NCBI GenBank assembly: GCA_020638905.1
Contig: JACKHP010000005.1
Location: forward strand, 1 to 64,000
Length of the DNA stretch: 64,000 bases
Reading direction: 5' to 3'
From: Planctomycetota bacterium
GTDB lineage: Bacteria; Planctomycetota; B15-G4
The translations under genes and the position numbers were made by a program. This document shows, piece by piece, positions 19,920 to 29,433 of this stretch (positions are counted from its first letter, which is position 1; every line of letters starts with the position of its first letter). The notes below the pieces were generated by a model that was given only the letters and a program-made list of their open reading frames with translations, ran no database searches and was not told the DNA's origin.

Positions 19920-20878
19920 CGCTCTCGCCTGCCTCCCGGTCGCTCGCCCTCGCGCGGGCCCACCCGCGCGTGCTCCACCGACGGACGCCGCAGCTCGCCG
20001 TGCCCCAGGCGCTCGACGCGCACCGACGCGAGGTCGAGGTCGTGATCGCCCGCGCGCTCGCGCCGCGCGCGCGGCTCGCGTCCCCGGCGATCGGCGTTCA
20101 CGCACGCCTCGTCGCGCTCGCGACTCGTGCGCGGCGGCGGACGCAGCAGCGTCTCGGGATCGTCGAGCAACGCGAGCAGGTTCGCCGCACGTCCCGCGCC
20201 GGCGCGCACGAGCGTCACGGCGCCGCTGCCGACCACCTCGACGCTGCCGTCGGCGTGCAGCACCGCGGCCGTGTCCTCGTCGACGCCCAGCCCGGGACGT
20301 CCCAGCGCGAGCACGGCCTCGACGAGTCGTCCGAGCCGCCGGCGCTGGCCGAAGTGCTGGTCGACGACCCAGTGCGCGGCGAGTCCGAGGCCGGGCTCGA
20401 GCGTGACCATGCCGCGCCGCGGACGCAGGCCCGCGCTGCCCGACGCGATCATCGGGTCGGACATGACCGCCGCGCCCGCGGACGTCCCGGCCACGATCAC
20501 GCCGCGCCGGTTCGCCTCGAGCAGCGCGTCGCCGCAGGGCGTGTCGCGCAGCACGCGCGTGAGCCGCGACTGGTTGCCGCCCGTGAGGAAGATGCCGGAC
20601 GCGCCGGCCAGCGCCGCGCGCAGCGTCTTCTGCTCGGCGTCGTGCCGCGACCGGAAGCGCAGCGAGCGCGCCGTGCGCGCGCCCAGCGCGGCGAACAGCT
20701 CCTCGTAGCGCAGCCCCGTGTCGCGCAGGCGCGACGCCGTGGGGACGATCGCGATCTCCGCCGCCGCGCCGCCCGCGAGTTCGACGAAGCGCGCCAGTAC
20801 GGACATCGCGCCGTCCTTGGCCTCGGCGCCTCCGATGGGCATGAGCGGGCCCGGCGGGGCGTCCAGCGGGTCGATCAC
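19916..20878 (-). CDS. cphB: Cyanophycinase, S51 family
   Basis: A serine exopeptidase that degrades cyanophycin to beta-Asp-Arg dipeptides. The family entry LMPIGGAEAKDG, the glycine-rich LTGGNQSRL and the nucleophile motif AGTSAGAAVM (Ser133 with the start used here) are clear, followed by LGLAAHWVVDQHFGQRRRLGRL and LGVDEDTAAVL. I used the GTG at 20878 (VIDPLDAPPGPLMPIGG); an ATG at 20974 would add 32 unsupported residues. The stop overlaps cphA by four bases, so making and breaking the polymer are encoded in one operon. The C-terminal 60 residues are unusually rich in Arg and Asp/Glu, which might contact the polymer. Confidence 0.9.
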   Translation of the reverse strand: MIDPLDAPPGPLMPIGGAEAKDGAMSVLARFVELAGGAAAEIAIVPTASRLRDTGLRYEELFAALGARTARSLRFRSRHDAEQKTLRAALAGASGIFLTGGNQSRLTRVLRDTPCGDALLEANRRGVIVAGTSAGAAVMSDPMIASGSAGLRPRRGMVTLEPGLGLAAHWVVDQHFGQRRRLGRLVEAVLALGRPGLGVDEDTAAVLHADGSVEVVGSGAVTLVRAGAGRAANLLALLDDPETLLRPPPRTSRERDEACVNADRRGREPRARRERAGDHDLDLASVRVERLGHGELRRPSVEHARVGPREGERPGGRRER

Positions 20879-21075
20879 GTCGGGGGGAGCTCCGGCCGGG
20901 TGGCGCCCGCGCCTCACGGCATTTTCGGGGGACGAGCGGGAGACCAGCCTCGCCCAGCCGATGGGCGTCGTCAAGGCGGCCGATGCCCGCCATCGGAGCC
21001 GATCCGGGCCCGCCCGACGCCGATCGACGGCGCGAGGCGGGGCGCCGCGCCGCCCCTCCCCGCGCGGGACGGACT

Positions 21076-22740
21076 ATGCTGAGTGCGCACGGCCTCTTCC
21101 CACCGCAGGGCAGTCCCTTGAGCTCACCTCGTCGGCGGCGGGACGAGCGCCGACGTCCGCTGGTGGCCGCGGCCCTGCTGCTCGCACAGGCGCTCGCGGG
21201 CGCCCAGCTCGACGGCGTCGCGCTCGATCCCGACGACCTCGCCCCCATCGCGCAGTTCGGCGCCGCGGTCGCGCTGCACGACGACGTGGCCGTCGTCGGC
21301 GCGCCGTTCCACGACGCGGCCGGTCCGGCGGCGGGCGCGGTCTTCGTGCAGCGGCTCGTCGACGGGACGTGGCAGCCCGAGGCGCTGCTGACCGTCGCGC
21401 AGCCCACGCCCGCGGCCTTCGTGGGACATACCCTGGCGTTCGACGGCAGCACGCTCGTGACCGGCGCCACGGGTCCCGGGGACGGCGGCGTGTACGTCTT
21501 CCACCGCGAGGTCGTCGACGGACGTCCCGCCTGGACGCAGGAGGCGCGCCTGCTGCCCGACGCCCCCGCGGCCGACTACGGCTTCTGCGTCGACGTCGAC
21601 GGCGACACGCTCGTGGTCGGCACGTTCGAATCGCTCGGACGCGTCTTCGTCTACGAGCGCGACGGCGGGCGCTGGCAGCAGTCCGACGTGCTGCAGCCCG
21701 ACGACCTGCTGCCGGGCGATGCGTTCGGCAGCGCGCTCGCGCTCTGCGGCGACGTGCTCGTGGTGGGCGCGCCGCGCAGCCACGTCGACGCCGGTCCCGG
21801 GCGCGTGTTCGTCTTCCGCCGCGTGGACGGCGCGTGGACCGGGTCGGGCATGCTGGCGTCCGACGTTCCGCCGCTGCACGGCGGCTTCGGTTACGCGCTG
21901 GCCCTCGACGACGCGCGCTGCGTCGTGGGCGCCTACGAGTCGGAGGACTCCGGCGCGCAGCCGGGACAGGCCTGGGTCTTCCGTGACGAGGGCGGCGCGT
22001 TCGTGCAGGAGGCCGAGCTGCGCGCCGCGCTCGACCACGTCCCCGCGTCGTTCGGACAGAGCGTCGCACTCGCGGGCGACCTGGCCGTGGTGGGCGCGTT
22101 CAGCGAGGCGGCGCCTGCCGGCGACGGTCACGCGACACACGACGGCGCGTACGAGGACGACGGCGACGAGACGTCCGGCGTGGCGTACACCTTCCAGCGC
22201 GTCGGCCCCCTGTGGCCGGCCGACGAGGTGCTCGTGCCCGCGCACCCCGAGGAGGACGACCAGTTCGCGCGCGCGCTCGCGGCCTGGGACCGGCACGTGC
22301 TCGTGGGCGCGCCGCGTCAGCACCAGCACGGCGAGGCGTACGTGTTCGACGTCCCGCCGCTGCTCGGGACGTGGGTCGCCCTGGGCGGCGCGACCGCCGG
22401 CAGCGCGGGGACGACACCGACCCTGCGCGGACACGGCGGCCTGCAGCCCGGCTCCGCGTTCGGGCTCGAGCTCGCCCACGCGCTGGCCGCGGCACCGGCG
22501 TTCCTGGTCGTCGGCCAGTCGGTCGTGCCCCAGCCGTTCCACGGCGGCACGCTCGTGCCGGCGCTCGACGCCCTCGCGACCGGCCTCGTGCTCGACGCGC
22601 GCGGCGGGCTGCAGCTCGCGGGACGATGGCCGCCGGGTCTGCGTCCGGGCGACGTGCTCGCCTTCCAGGCCTGGGTCGTGGACGCCGCGGCGCCGCACGG
22701 GCTGGCCGCGTCCGGTGCGCTGGCCGCCGTGGCGCCCTGA
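21076..22740 (+). CDS. Secreted FG-GAP repeat protein
   Basis: A 554-residue protein. A basic N-terminus followed by a hydrophobic segment (VAAALLLAQALAGAQ, about residues 30-44) forms a signal peptide. Seven FG-GAP blade repeats follow, each of the form FG.ALA..GD.LVVGAP, from AQFGAAVALHDDVAVVGAP to FARALAAWDRHVLVGAP. They should fold as a seven-bladed propeller like integrin alpha heads. The last 120 residues (about 430-554) form a separate glycine- and proline-rich C-terminal domain containing FHGGTLVPALDALATGLVLD. I associate that ending with secreted proteins of Planctomycetota. ATG 21076 is used; a TTG at 21118 would give a more compact signal peptide. Its ligand is unknown. Confidence 0.8.
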   Translation: MLSAHGLFPPQGSPLSSPRRRRDERRRPLVAAALLLAQALAGAQLDGVALDPDDLAPIAQFGAAVALHDDVAVVGAPFHDAAGPAAGAVFVQRLVDGTWQPEALLTVAQPTPAAFVGHTLAFDGSTLVTGATGPGDGGVYVFHREVVDGRPAWTQEARLLPDAPAADYGFCVDVDGDTLVVGTFESLGRVFVYERDGGRWQQSDVLQPDDLLPGDAFGSALALCGDVLVVGAPRSHVDAGPGRVFVFRRVDGAWTGSGMLASDVPPLHGGFGYALALDDARCVVGAYESEDSGAQPGQAWVFRDEGGAFVQEAELRAALDHVPASFGQSVALAGDLAVVGAFSEAAPAGDGHATHDGAYEDDGDETSGVAYTFQRVGPLWPADEVLVPAHPEEDDQFARALAAWDRHVLVGAPRQHQHGEAYVFDVPPLLGTWVALGGATAGSAGTTPTLRGHGGLQPGSAFGLELAHALAAAPAFLVVGQSVVPQPFHGGTLVPALDALATGLVLDARGGLQLAGRWPPGLRPGDVLAFQAWVVDAAAPHGLAASGALAAVAP

Positions 22741-22813
22741 CGACGCGCGCGGACGGAGCGCGCGACGCGGGTAGACTCGCCGCCCGTCCTCATCCCTCGC
22801 GGAGCTGCCTGCG

Positions 22814-25336
22814 ATGCCCGACGCCGCGTTCCTGCGCACCGCCGCGCGCCCGTGTCTGCTGATCGCCGTCGCGCTGCTCCTGGGCGGCGCACGCCTGCAC
22901 GCGCAGGACGCGGCGAGCGCGCCCACGGACGAGGCGACGTCCGACGACGTGCATCCGCGGCTCGACGAGATCTTCAGGCCGCCGCGCCTGCTCGGCGTGC
23001 GTCCGGACGACGCGACGCTCTCCGCCGACGGGCGCTGGGCCACGTGGCGCTGGACGTCCGAGGACGCCGAGAAGCCCCAGCGCGACCTGTGGATCGGCCG
23101 CACGGACGGCAGCGAGGCGCGCGTGCTGTTCGCCCACGACGTCTCCGCCGACGTGCGCTGGGAACGCACAGGCGCAGAGCTGCTCGTCGAGCGCGACGGC
23201 TGGCTCTTCCGCCTCGCACCCGAGCGCGACGCGCCGCTCGAGCCGCTCCTCGAGACCGGCGGCTCGGCGCAGATCGAGCTGCTCGACGACGGACGGCGCG
23301 CGCTCGTGGTGGCCGGCGAGTCGCACCAGGTCTGGGTGCTCGACCTGCTCACGGGACGTCGCATCACGCCGGCCGCGACGCTGCGCGACCGCGCCGGACG
23401 CGTCACGCTGCTCGAGCACGCGGGCCTCGTGGCGCTCTTCGCGCACCCGCCGGCCGACGGCGAGGCGCCGCCCGGCGTGTCGGGCGTCGGCTCGCAACCG
23501 TCCGCGAGCGAGCCGAGCGCGAGCGACGCGCCGGGGCCCCGCGCGCTGTGGCTCGTCGACCTCGACGGCGTGCGTCCTCCGCGGCGCACCGAGGTGCTCG
23601 ACGACGAGGGCCAGGCGCTCGTCTCCCCCAGCGGACGCTGGGTCGTGCGCCGTTCGTCCCACGCCGAGCAGCAGCGCCAGCTCGTCATGGCCGACTACCT
23701 GGGCGACGTGGTGCGCACCGTGGGCGTGCGCTCGTCGCTGGCCGGCGACGACGCGTCTCCCGTGAGCCTGCAGTTCGTCGAGAGCGAATCGGGACGCGAG
23801 GTCACGCTCGACCTCGGCGGCAGCCAGCGCTTCTACCTGCTGCGGCTCGACTGGTCGCCGGTCGACGACCTGCTGCTCGTCGAGCGGCTCTCGAACGACT
23901 TCCACGTGCGCGAGCTGCTGCTGGCCGATCCCGCGTCGGGCGAGGTGCGCCAGCTGCTGGGAGAACGCGACGAGGCCTGGATCGGCGGCCCCGCGCGCTG
24001 GGCGCGCTTCGCCGACGACGGACGCAGCGTGCTCTTCACGAGCGAACGCACCGGCTTCGAACACCTGTGGACGGCGCCCGTCGACGGCGCGCCCGCGCGA
24101 CAGCTCACGCACGGCGACTGGGAGCTGCACGCACTGCGGACCGTCCCGCACGGGGCGCGCGTGCTGGGCGTGGGCACGGCGCCCGACGACCCGGCCACGC
24201 ACCGGCTCGTGGCGATCGACGTCGACGGCGGCCGCGTCACGACGCTCTCCGATCGTCCGGGCTGCGCGTCCGACCCGATCGTGAGCGAGGACGGCTCGAC
24301 CGCCGTCTTCACCTGGGAGGAGCTGGGCGTGCCGGGCGACCTGTTCGCGGTGCGCTTCGCCGAGCCGCGGCCGACGACGCCCGCCGACGAGGCGTCGTCC
24401 TCGGGGGCGAACGGGGTGCGGCGCACCCTCTCCGGCGCACCCGTGGCCGCACCGCCGGCCGAGTCGCGCGCCGAGGCCGACGTGGCCACCTCGCTGCTCG
24501 CCGACGCCGTGCCGATGCGGCTCACGCTCTCGGTGCCCGACGCGCTCGAGGCGCTGGCGCTGCCTCCGCCCGAGATCGTGACCTTCCCCAGCGACGACGT
24601 CAGGGTGCACGCGTACCTGTACCGTCCCGAGCCGTTCGAGCCGGGACGCGTCTACCCCGCGGTGATCTTCGTCCACGGCGCGGGCTCGCTGCAGAACGTG
24701 CTGCGCTCGATGTCGGCGTACGACGTGAACATGCTCTTCCACCACCGCCTCGCGCGGAAGGGCTACGTCGTGCTCGACGTCGACTACCGCCACAGCACCG
24801 GCTACGGCCGCGACTTCCGCGCCGCGATCCACGGCTTCATGGGCGGCAAGGACCTCGACGACCTCGTGGCGGGCGTCGACTACCTCGATTCGCTGGGCTT
24901 CGTCGACAGGACCCGCGTCGGACTCTACGGCGGCTCGTACGGCGGCTTCCTGACGCTCATGGCGCTGTTCACGAAGCCCGAGGTGTTCGCCTGCGGTGCG
25001 GCGCTGCGCTCGGTGACCGACTGGCGCACGTACAACCACTGGTACACGAACGCGCGCCTGGGCGACCCCGAGAAGGACGCCGCGGCCTACGCGAAGAGCA
25101 GTCCCATCGACCACGCCGAGGGACTCACCCGGCCGCTGCTGCTGCTGCACGGTCTGCTCGACGACAACGTCTTCGCCCAGGACACGATCCGGCTGGTCGA
25201 GAAGCTGATCCAGCTCGGCAAGGACTTCGACCTCATGCTGTACCCGAGCCAGCACCACGGCTTCGACGATCCCGAGAGCTGGATCGACGAGTACCGGCGC
25301 ATCGAGCGCCTGTTCGACGAGCAGCTCGCGCGCTGA
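22814..25336 (+). CDS. Secreted S9 prolyl oligopeptidase-family peptidase
   Basis: The 840-residue protein starts with a signal peptide (RPCLLIAVALLLGGARLHAQ). It continues with a beta-propeller region of about 550 residues containing WD40/DPP-IV-like strands and ends in an alpha/beta hydrolase peptidase domain. The catalytic triad is visible: Ser708 (YGGSYGGF), Asp783 (HGLLDDNVF) and His815 (SQHHGFDDPESW). This arrangement fits DPP-IV/acylaminoacyl peptidase relatives that trim peptides after import through the outer membrane. A low-complexity stretch (PSASEPSASDAPGP, near residue 235) lies in a propeller loop. It starts 73 bases after the FG-GAP gene and may share its transcript. Substrate preference cannot be read from the sequence. 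Confidence 0.9.
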   Translation: MPDAAFLRTAARPCLLIAVALLLGGARLHAQDAASAPTDEATSDDVHPRLDEIFRPPRLLGVRPDDATLSADGRWATWRWTSEDAEKPQRDLWIGRTDGSEARVLFAHDVSADVRWERTGAELLVERDGWLFRLAPERDAPLEPLLETGGSAQIELLDDGRRALVVAGESHQVWVLDLLTGRRITPAATLRDRAGRVTLLEHAGLVALFAHPPADGEAPPGVSGVGSQPSASEPSASDAPGPRALWLVDLDGVRPPRRTEVLDDEGQALVSPSGRWVVRRSSHAEQQRQLVMADYLGDVVRTVGVRSSLAGDDASPVSLQFVESESGREVTLDLGGSQRFYLLRLDWSPVDDLLLVERLSNDFHVRELLLADPASGEVRQLLGERDEAWIGGPARWARFADDGRSVLFTSERTGFEHLWTAPVDGAPARQLTHGDWELHALRTVPHGARVLGVGTAPDDPATHRLVAIDVDGGRVTTLSDRPGCASDPIVSEDGSTAVFTWEELGVPGDLFAVRFAEPRPTTPADEASSSGANGVRRTLSGAPVAAPPAESRAEADVATSLLADAVPMRLTLSVPDALEALALPPPEIVTFPSDDVRVHAYLYRPEPFEPGRVYPAVIFVHGAGSLQNVLRSMSAYDVNMLFHHRLARKGYVVLDVDYRHSTGYGRDFRAAIHGFMGGKDLDDLVAGVDYLDSLGFVDRTRVGLYGGSYGGFLTLMALFTKPEVFACGAALRSVTDWRTYNHWYTNARLGDPEKDAAAYAKSSPIDHAEGLTRPLLLLHGLLDDNVFAQDTIRLVEKLIQLGKDFDLMLYPSQHHGFDDPESWIDEYRRIERLFDEQLAR

Positions 25337-25583
25337 GGCGCGCTGCTCGCGCGCGTCGCACTGCGTCCGCGGAGCCGTCCGTCTACGCCTTCGTGCGCAG
25401 GTGCGACGCGGATTGCGGAAGTGGTGCGCACGTCGCGTGCGGAATCCCTGCGTGCGCGAGTGCCCGCGCCCTTCCCGTCCGCGCGGGACGGGCAAGACTG
25501 AAGGGTCCGGCGAGGCCGACCTGAGGTCTCGCGCGAAGTGCCGTCGCTTCGGGTGACGGCAGCCTCACCTCGGAGATCCCACC

Positions 25584-28328
25584 ATGCATCTTCCGCGCAG
25601 CCTGTGCAGCGCGCTGGCCCTCGGCGTGCTCCTCTCGTCCGTCGCCCGGGCCGACACCGTCGACGCCGCCGTCGTGCTCGGCGACCGTTTCGAGGGCCGC
25701 ATGGACGGCCCCGTCGACGTGGACGTGGTCCGTTTCGAGGCCCTCGCCGGAGAACGCGTCACGATCAAGGTCTCGCCGGGCAAGAAGTCTCCGGTGCGCG
25801 CCGCGATCGCGCTGCGTCCCCTGGGCGGAGGCACGCTCGTCGAGGTCGCCCCCGGCAAGTCGAAGAAGACCGTGCTCAAGGCGTTCGAGCTGCCGTCCAG
25901 CGACACCTACGAGCTGCTCGTGTGGTGCCCGGACGCCGACACCGGCACGTACGTGGTGACGACCAAGGGCTCGCTGCCCAAGGCGACGCTCAGGCCCGCG
26001 GCCGCGCCCGCGCCCGGCGGCCCCGAGGGCTCGCTGCTGGTGGAGTTCGACGCGCTGCCCGGCATGTCGCTCGTCGCGAGCGTGCGCCCCGGCAAGAAGT
26101 CGGACGCGCTGCCCGGCGTCCCGGCGCTCGCGGGGCCCGCGGGCGACGTCGGCCTCGACGGCTTCGTGACGACCAAGAAGTCCAAGCTGTGGATCAAGAA
26201 GGCGCCGCTCGACACGTTCGGCGCGTACGCGCTGGTCGTCCCGAACGCGGGGGACGCCGGCGAGCTGCTGGCCAAGGTCTCGCTCAAGAAGGCCAAGCAC
26301 AAGAAGGTCGTCTTCGCCGAACCGCTCTCGTACACCTTCGGCGGCGCGATCGAGCTCACGCCCGACGTCGTCTTCCTCGGCGAGAACACGGAGATCGCCG
26401 CGCTCGTGTCGCTCTCCGACATCTCGACGCTCGACAGCGAGGTCGACCTCGTGCGCGTGGTCGACGGCGTCGACGAGTGGGTCGCCGACATGTACGACGA
26501 CGGCATCCTCGGGGGACACGGCGACGAGATCGAAGGCGACCGCGTGTTCACCGCGCGCTTCGTCGTCGATCCGCAGCAGGCCGGACAGGACGACTACCGC
26601 GTCACGGTCGGCACGAGCCACGGCTTCGTGGCCACCTCCGACGCGGTCTCGCTGCTGGCGGCCGAGCCGATCAGCGACGCCCAGATCGCGCTGCTGCTGT
26701 CCGACCAGTCGGGCATGCAGGCCGTGATCGACCAGGCGCTGATCGACGGCGATCTGCCCCAGGTGCTCGACGATCTGCTCGCGCAGTTGCAGGCCGATCC
26801 CGACGTGGACGAGGCGGGCCTCTCGCCCGGCGGCACGGGGATCTGGCTCGTCTACGCGAACGGCGTCCCGGCCGTGGTCTCGGCCTCGACCGACGGCGTC
26901 AAGGGCGGCCCGACGGCGGACGATTCGGCCGCGCGGCGCGCGGCGGTCCCGTTCGACCCGAGGCGCGGCGAGAGTCCGGTGCTGCCCGGCGTCGAGCGCC
27001 AGGCGGCGTTCCCGCCGTACTCGGCGTTCACACCGGGCGCCGGCCTGTCGCCGACGTCCTCGACGACGGCGCTGAAGGCCCTGTCCAAGAACCTCGTCGG
27101 CAGCAACAAGGTGCGCGCCCTCTGCGCCCAGTACTGGGACTGGGGCGAGTCGGACGACGTGCCCGCCATGTCGAAGCTGCTGCAGGACGACGGCTGCTTC
27201 GTGGTGACCGAGTCGAAGTACGGCGCCGAGGGCTTCGGCGTGCTCGACGACTGGAAGCACCTCGGCGACTACGGCGTCGTGCTCGTGAGCAGCCACGGCG
27301 ACTCGTTCTTCCCGAAGGTCTCGCAGAAGTGGAAGGGCCGCTTCGGATGGGCCGACACCGCCACGGGCATCGTGATCGTCGACAGCAACGTGGGCGCATC
27401 GGTGGCGAGCGTGCGCGCGAACGCGGCCGACCTGATCGCGGGCCGGATGGTGATCTGGGGCACGACCTTCGGACTCACTCCGACCTTCGTCACGAAGTAC
27501 TCGGGCGAGATGCCGAACTCGGTGGTCTACATGAGCATCTGCCGTGGCGCGTTCAACTCGACCATGGCGAACGCGTTCACCGGCAAGGGCGCCGGCTGCT
27601 TCTTCGGCTACACCGACTACGTGGCCGTCTCGTTCTGCAAGCAGGTCGGACCGCCGCTGCTGACGGAGCTGCTGGCCGAGGACGCGATGGTCGCCGATGC
27701 GTTCGTCCCCGGGCTGGTGGAGACCGACTCCGACCCGGCCGAGTTCGAGATGTGGGGATCGCTCACGCTCGAGCTGGCGCGCGGGGGGCTCTCCGACGAG
27801 AGCTTCGAGAGCGGCAACATCCACGGCGCGTGGACCACCGCCGGCGACGCGCGCATCGTGTCCGGCCTGGGCGACGCGTCGCCCACGTCGGGCGGGCTGT
27901 GCGCGATCATCTCGACCGGCCTCGGCTACACGACCAGCAGCGGCTCGATGAGCCAGGTCGTGTGCCTGCCCGCCGACGCCACGCTGCTCGTGTTCGACTG
28001 GGACTTCTTCTCGGAGGAGTTCCTCGAGTGGTGCGGCTCGATCTACCAGGACCGCTTCATCGTGACGATGACGGCGGTCGACCCGCCGGGCGCGCCGGTG
28101 ACGCTCTTCGAGACGGAGGTCGACGCCCTGTGCGGCAGCGTGCATCCGGCCGACGTCTCGTTCGACGAGGGCGACGTCCACACGACGGGCTGGCAGTCGA
28201 GCGCGGTCGACATCCCCGCGGCGTTCGCGGGGACCGCGGTGCGGCTCACGTTCTCCTGCACCGACGTGGGTGACAGCATCTACGACTCGGCGATCCTGAT
28301 CGACCAGATCGAGATCGTCTCCGGCTGA
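25584..28328 (+). CDS. Large secreted protein with caspase-like core
   Basis: A 914-residue exported protein (signal peptide about 1-23, ending SSVARA). Residues about 25-260 contain two repeated beta domains resembling the bacterial pre-peptidase C-terminal fold, with recurring SPGKKS and LKKAKHKK stretches. A middle region (about 260-480) has Ig-like strands (VYDDGILGGHGDEIEGDRVF type). Residues about 540-720 look like a clan CD cysteine peptidase: hydrophobic strand then SSHGD (His571), and hydrophobic strand then SICRGAF (Cys653), the same His-Gly and Cys-Arg-Gly pattern as caspases and gingipains. The C-terminal 150 residues resemble a choice-of-anchor beta-sandwich (VFDWDFFSEEFLEWCGS). 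Function is inferred; a self-cleaving or secreted protease is possible. Confidence 0.7.
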   Translation: MHLPRSLCSALALGVLLSSVARADTVDAAVVLGDRFEGRMDGPVDVDVVRFEALAGERVTIKVSPGKKSPVRAAIALRPLGGGTLVEVAPGKSKKTVLKAFELPSSDTYELLVWCPDADTGTYVVTTKGSLPKATLRPAAAPAPGGPEGSLLVEFDALPGMSLVASVRPGKKSDALPGVPALAGPAGDVGLDGFVTTKKSKLWIKKAPLDTFGAYALVVPNAGDAGELLAKVSLKKAKHKKVVFAEPLSYTFGGAIELTPDVVFLGENTEIAALVSLSDISTLDSEVDLVRVVDGVDEWVADMYDDGILGGHGDEIEGDRVFTARFVVDPQQAGQDDYRVTVGTSHGFVATSDAVSLLAAEPISDAQIALLLSDQSGMQAVIDQALIDGDLPQVLDDLLAQLQADPDVDEAGLSPGGTGIWLVYANGVPAVVSASTDGVKGGPTADDSAARRAAVPFDPRRGESPVLPGVERQAAFPPYSAFTPGAGLSPTSSTTALKALSKNLVGSNKVRALCAQYWDWGESDDVPAMSKLLQDDGCFVVTESKYGAEGFGVLDDWKHLGDYGVVLVSSHGDSFFPKVSQKWKGRFGWADTATGIVIVDSNVGASVASVRANAADLIAGRMVIWGTTFGLTPTFVTKYSGEMPNSVVYMSICRGAFNSTMANAFTGKGAGCFFGYTDYVAVSFCKQVGPPLLTELLAEDAMVADAFVPGLVETDSDPAEFEMWGSLTLELARGGLSDESFESGNIHGAWTTAGDARIVSGLGDASPTSGGLCAIISTGLGYTTSSGSMSQVVCLPADATLLVFDWDFFSEEFLEWCGSIYQDRFIVTMTAVDPPGAPVTLFETEVDALCGSVHPADVSFDEGDVHTTGWQSSAVDIPAAFAGTAVRLTFSCTDVGDSIYDSAILIDQIEIVSG

Positions 28329-28355
28329 CGCTCCCGAAGGCGTCGGCCCTCCCCA

Positions 28356-28390
28356 GGGCCCGCGCGTCGCGCGCCGCGATGCGCGGGCCC
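28356..28390. terminator. Hairpin between convergent genes
   Basis: A perfect 10-base inverted repeat (GGGCCCGCGC at 28356-28365 and its complement at 28381-28390) encloses a 15-base GC-rich loop. It sits between the ends of the caspase-like gene (plus) and the adenosine deaminase gene (minus), so it can serve both directions. No T-run follows on either side, so it may rely on Rho or simply pause polymerase. Confidence 0.5.
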
Positions 28391-28395
28391 GCTCG

Positions 28396-29433
28396 TCAGG
28401 ACGGCGCGCCGACGCGACGCCGCAGCGCCGCGCGGGCCGCGTCGTCGAGGAAGGCCGCGTCGACCGCGGCCAGCGCGAGCGCGCGCAGGTCGTCCAGCGA
28501 CAGGCCCCAGGTGCGGGCCGCGAGCAGGTACTCGTCGCTCAGCGTGACGCCCGACACCGCCGGATCGTCGGTGTTGAGCGTGACCGCCAGGCCCGCGCGC
28601 CGGAACGCGTCGAACGGATGCACGTCGAGCGACGCGACGGCCTGGGTCTGCAGGTTGCTCGTCACGCAGCACTCGAGCGGCACGGCCTCGTCGCGCACGC
28701 GCGCCAGCAGCGCCTCGTCGCGCGCGATCGCGCAGCCGTGGCCGATGCGCCGGGCGCCGAGCACGTCGAGCGCCTCGCGCACCGACTCGGGGCCCGCGGC
28801 CTCGCCGGCGTGGATCGTGACCGGCAGCCCGCCCTCGCGCGCGCGCTCGAGGGCCCGCGCGAACGGAGCCCCCGGCAGGCTCTCGGGACCCGCGAGGTCG
28901 ACGCCCACCACGCCCTTGCCGGCGAACGCCAGCGCCAGGTCGACCATGCGCTCGTTCGCCTCGACCGTGAACGGACGGTACGCGCACACGATCGCGCCGT
29001 AGCTCACGCCGCTCTCGGCGCTGCCGCGCGCCAGTCCCTCGAGCACTTCGAGCACGACGTCCTCGGCCGGGCGCTGGGGCGTCGCCTGCAGGTCGGGACA
29101 GAAGCGCGCCTCGACGTGCACCACGCCGTCGTCCGCGGCGTCGAGCAGCAGCTCGCGCGCCGCGCGTCCCATGACGCCCGGCACCGAGAGCACGGGATAG
29201 AAGGTCTCGAACGTCGCCAGGAAGTCGTCGAGCGAGCGGCACGCCGGCGAGACGCGCACGTGCGGCAGCAGCGCGTCGACGGTGTCGGCCGGCAACGGCA
29301 CGCCTCCCGCGCGCGCCGTCTCGAGCAGCGTCGCGGGGCGCACCGCACCGTCGAGGTGGCAGTGCAGATCGACCTTCGGCAGCGCACGGACGGCGGCCAG
29401 GTCGGGCGGCAGCCCGGCGCCGCCGCCGCTCAA
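28396..29433 (-). CDS. add: Adenosine deaminase
   Basis: A 345-residue member of the adenosine/adenine deaminase family, converting adenosine to inosine plus ammonia. Zinc and catalytic motifs are in order: LPKVDLHCHLDGAVRP (paired metal histidines), VTIHAGEAAGPESV (metal His and catalytic Glu), GHGCAIARDE (catalytic His) and LNTDDPAVSG (metal Asp plus the second Asp). The start is a TTG at 29433 that overlaps the speA stop in a TTGA; no ATG fits before the first motif. The C-terminal helices are of normal length. Translation is probably coupled to speA. Its product feeds purine salvage or the catabolic genes near the start of the window. Confidence 0.9.
   Translation of the reverse strand: MSGGGAGLPPDLAAVRALPKVDLHCHLDGAVRPATLLETARAGGVPLPADTVDALLPHVRVSPACRSLDDFLATFETFYPVLSVPGVMGRAARELLLDAADDGVVHVEARFCPDLQATPQRPAEDVVLEVLEGLARGSAESGVSYGAIVCAYRPFTVEANERMVDLALAFAGKGVVGVDLAGPESLPGAPFARALERAREGGLPVTIHAGEAAGPESVREALDVLGARRIGHGCAIARDEALLARVRDEAVPLECCVTSNLQTQAVASLDVHPFDAFRRAGLAVTLNTDDPAVSGVTLSDEYLLAARTWGLSLDDLRALALAAVDAAFLDDAARAALRRRVGAPS

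Noticed and set aside
17247..20045. Very long plus-strand open frame antisense to cphA
   Set aside because: The minus strand carries complete cyanophycin synthetase; the plus frame is rich in His/Arg/Val/Asp with no homology pattern.
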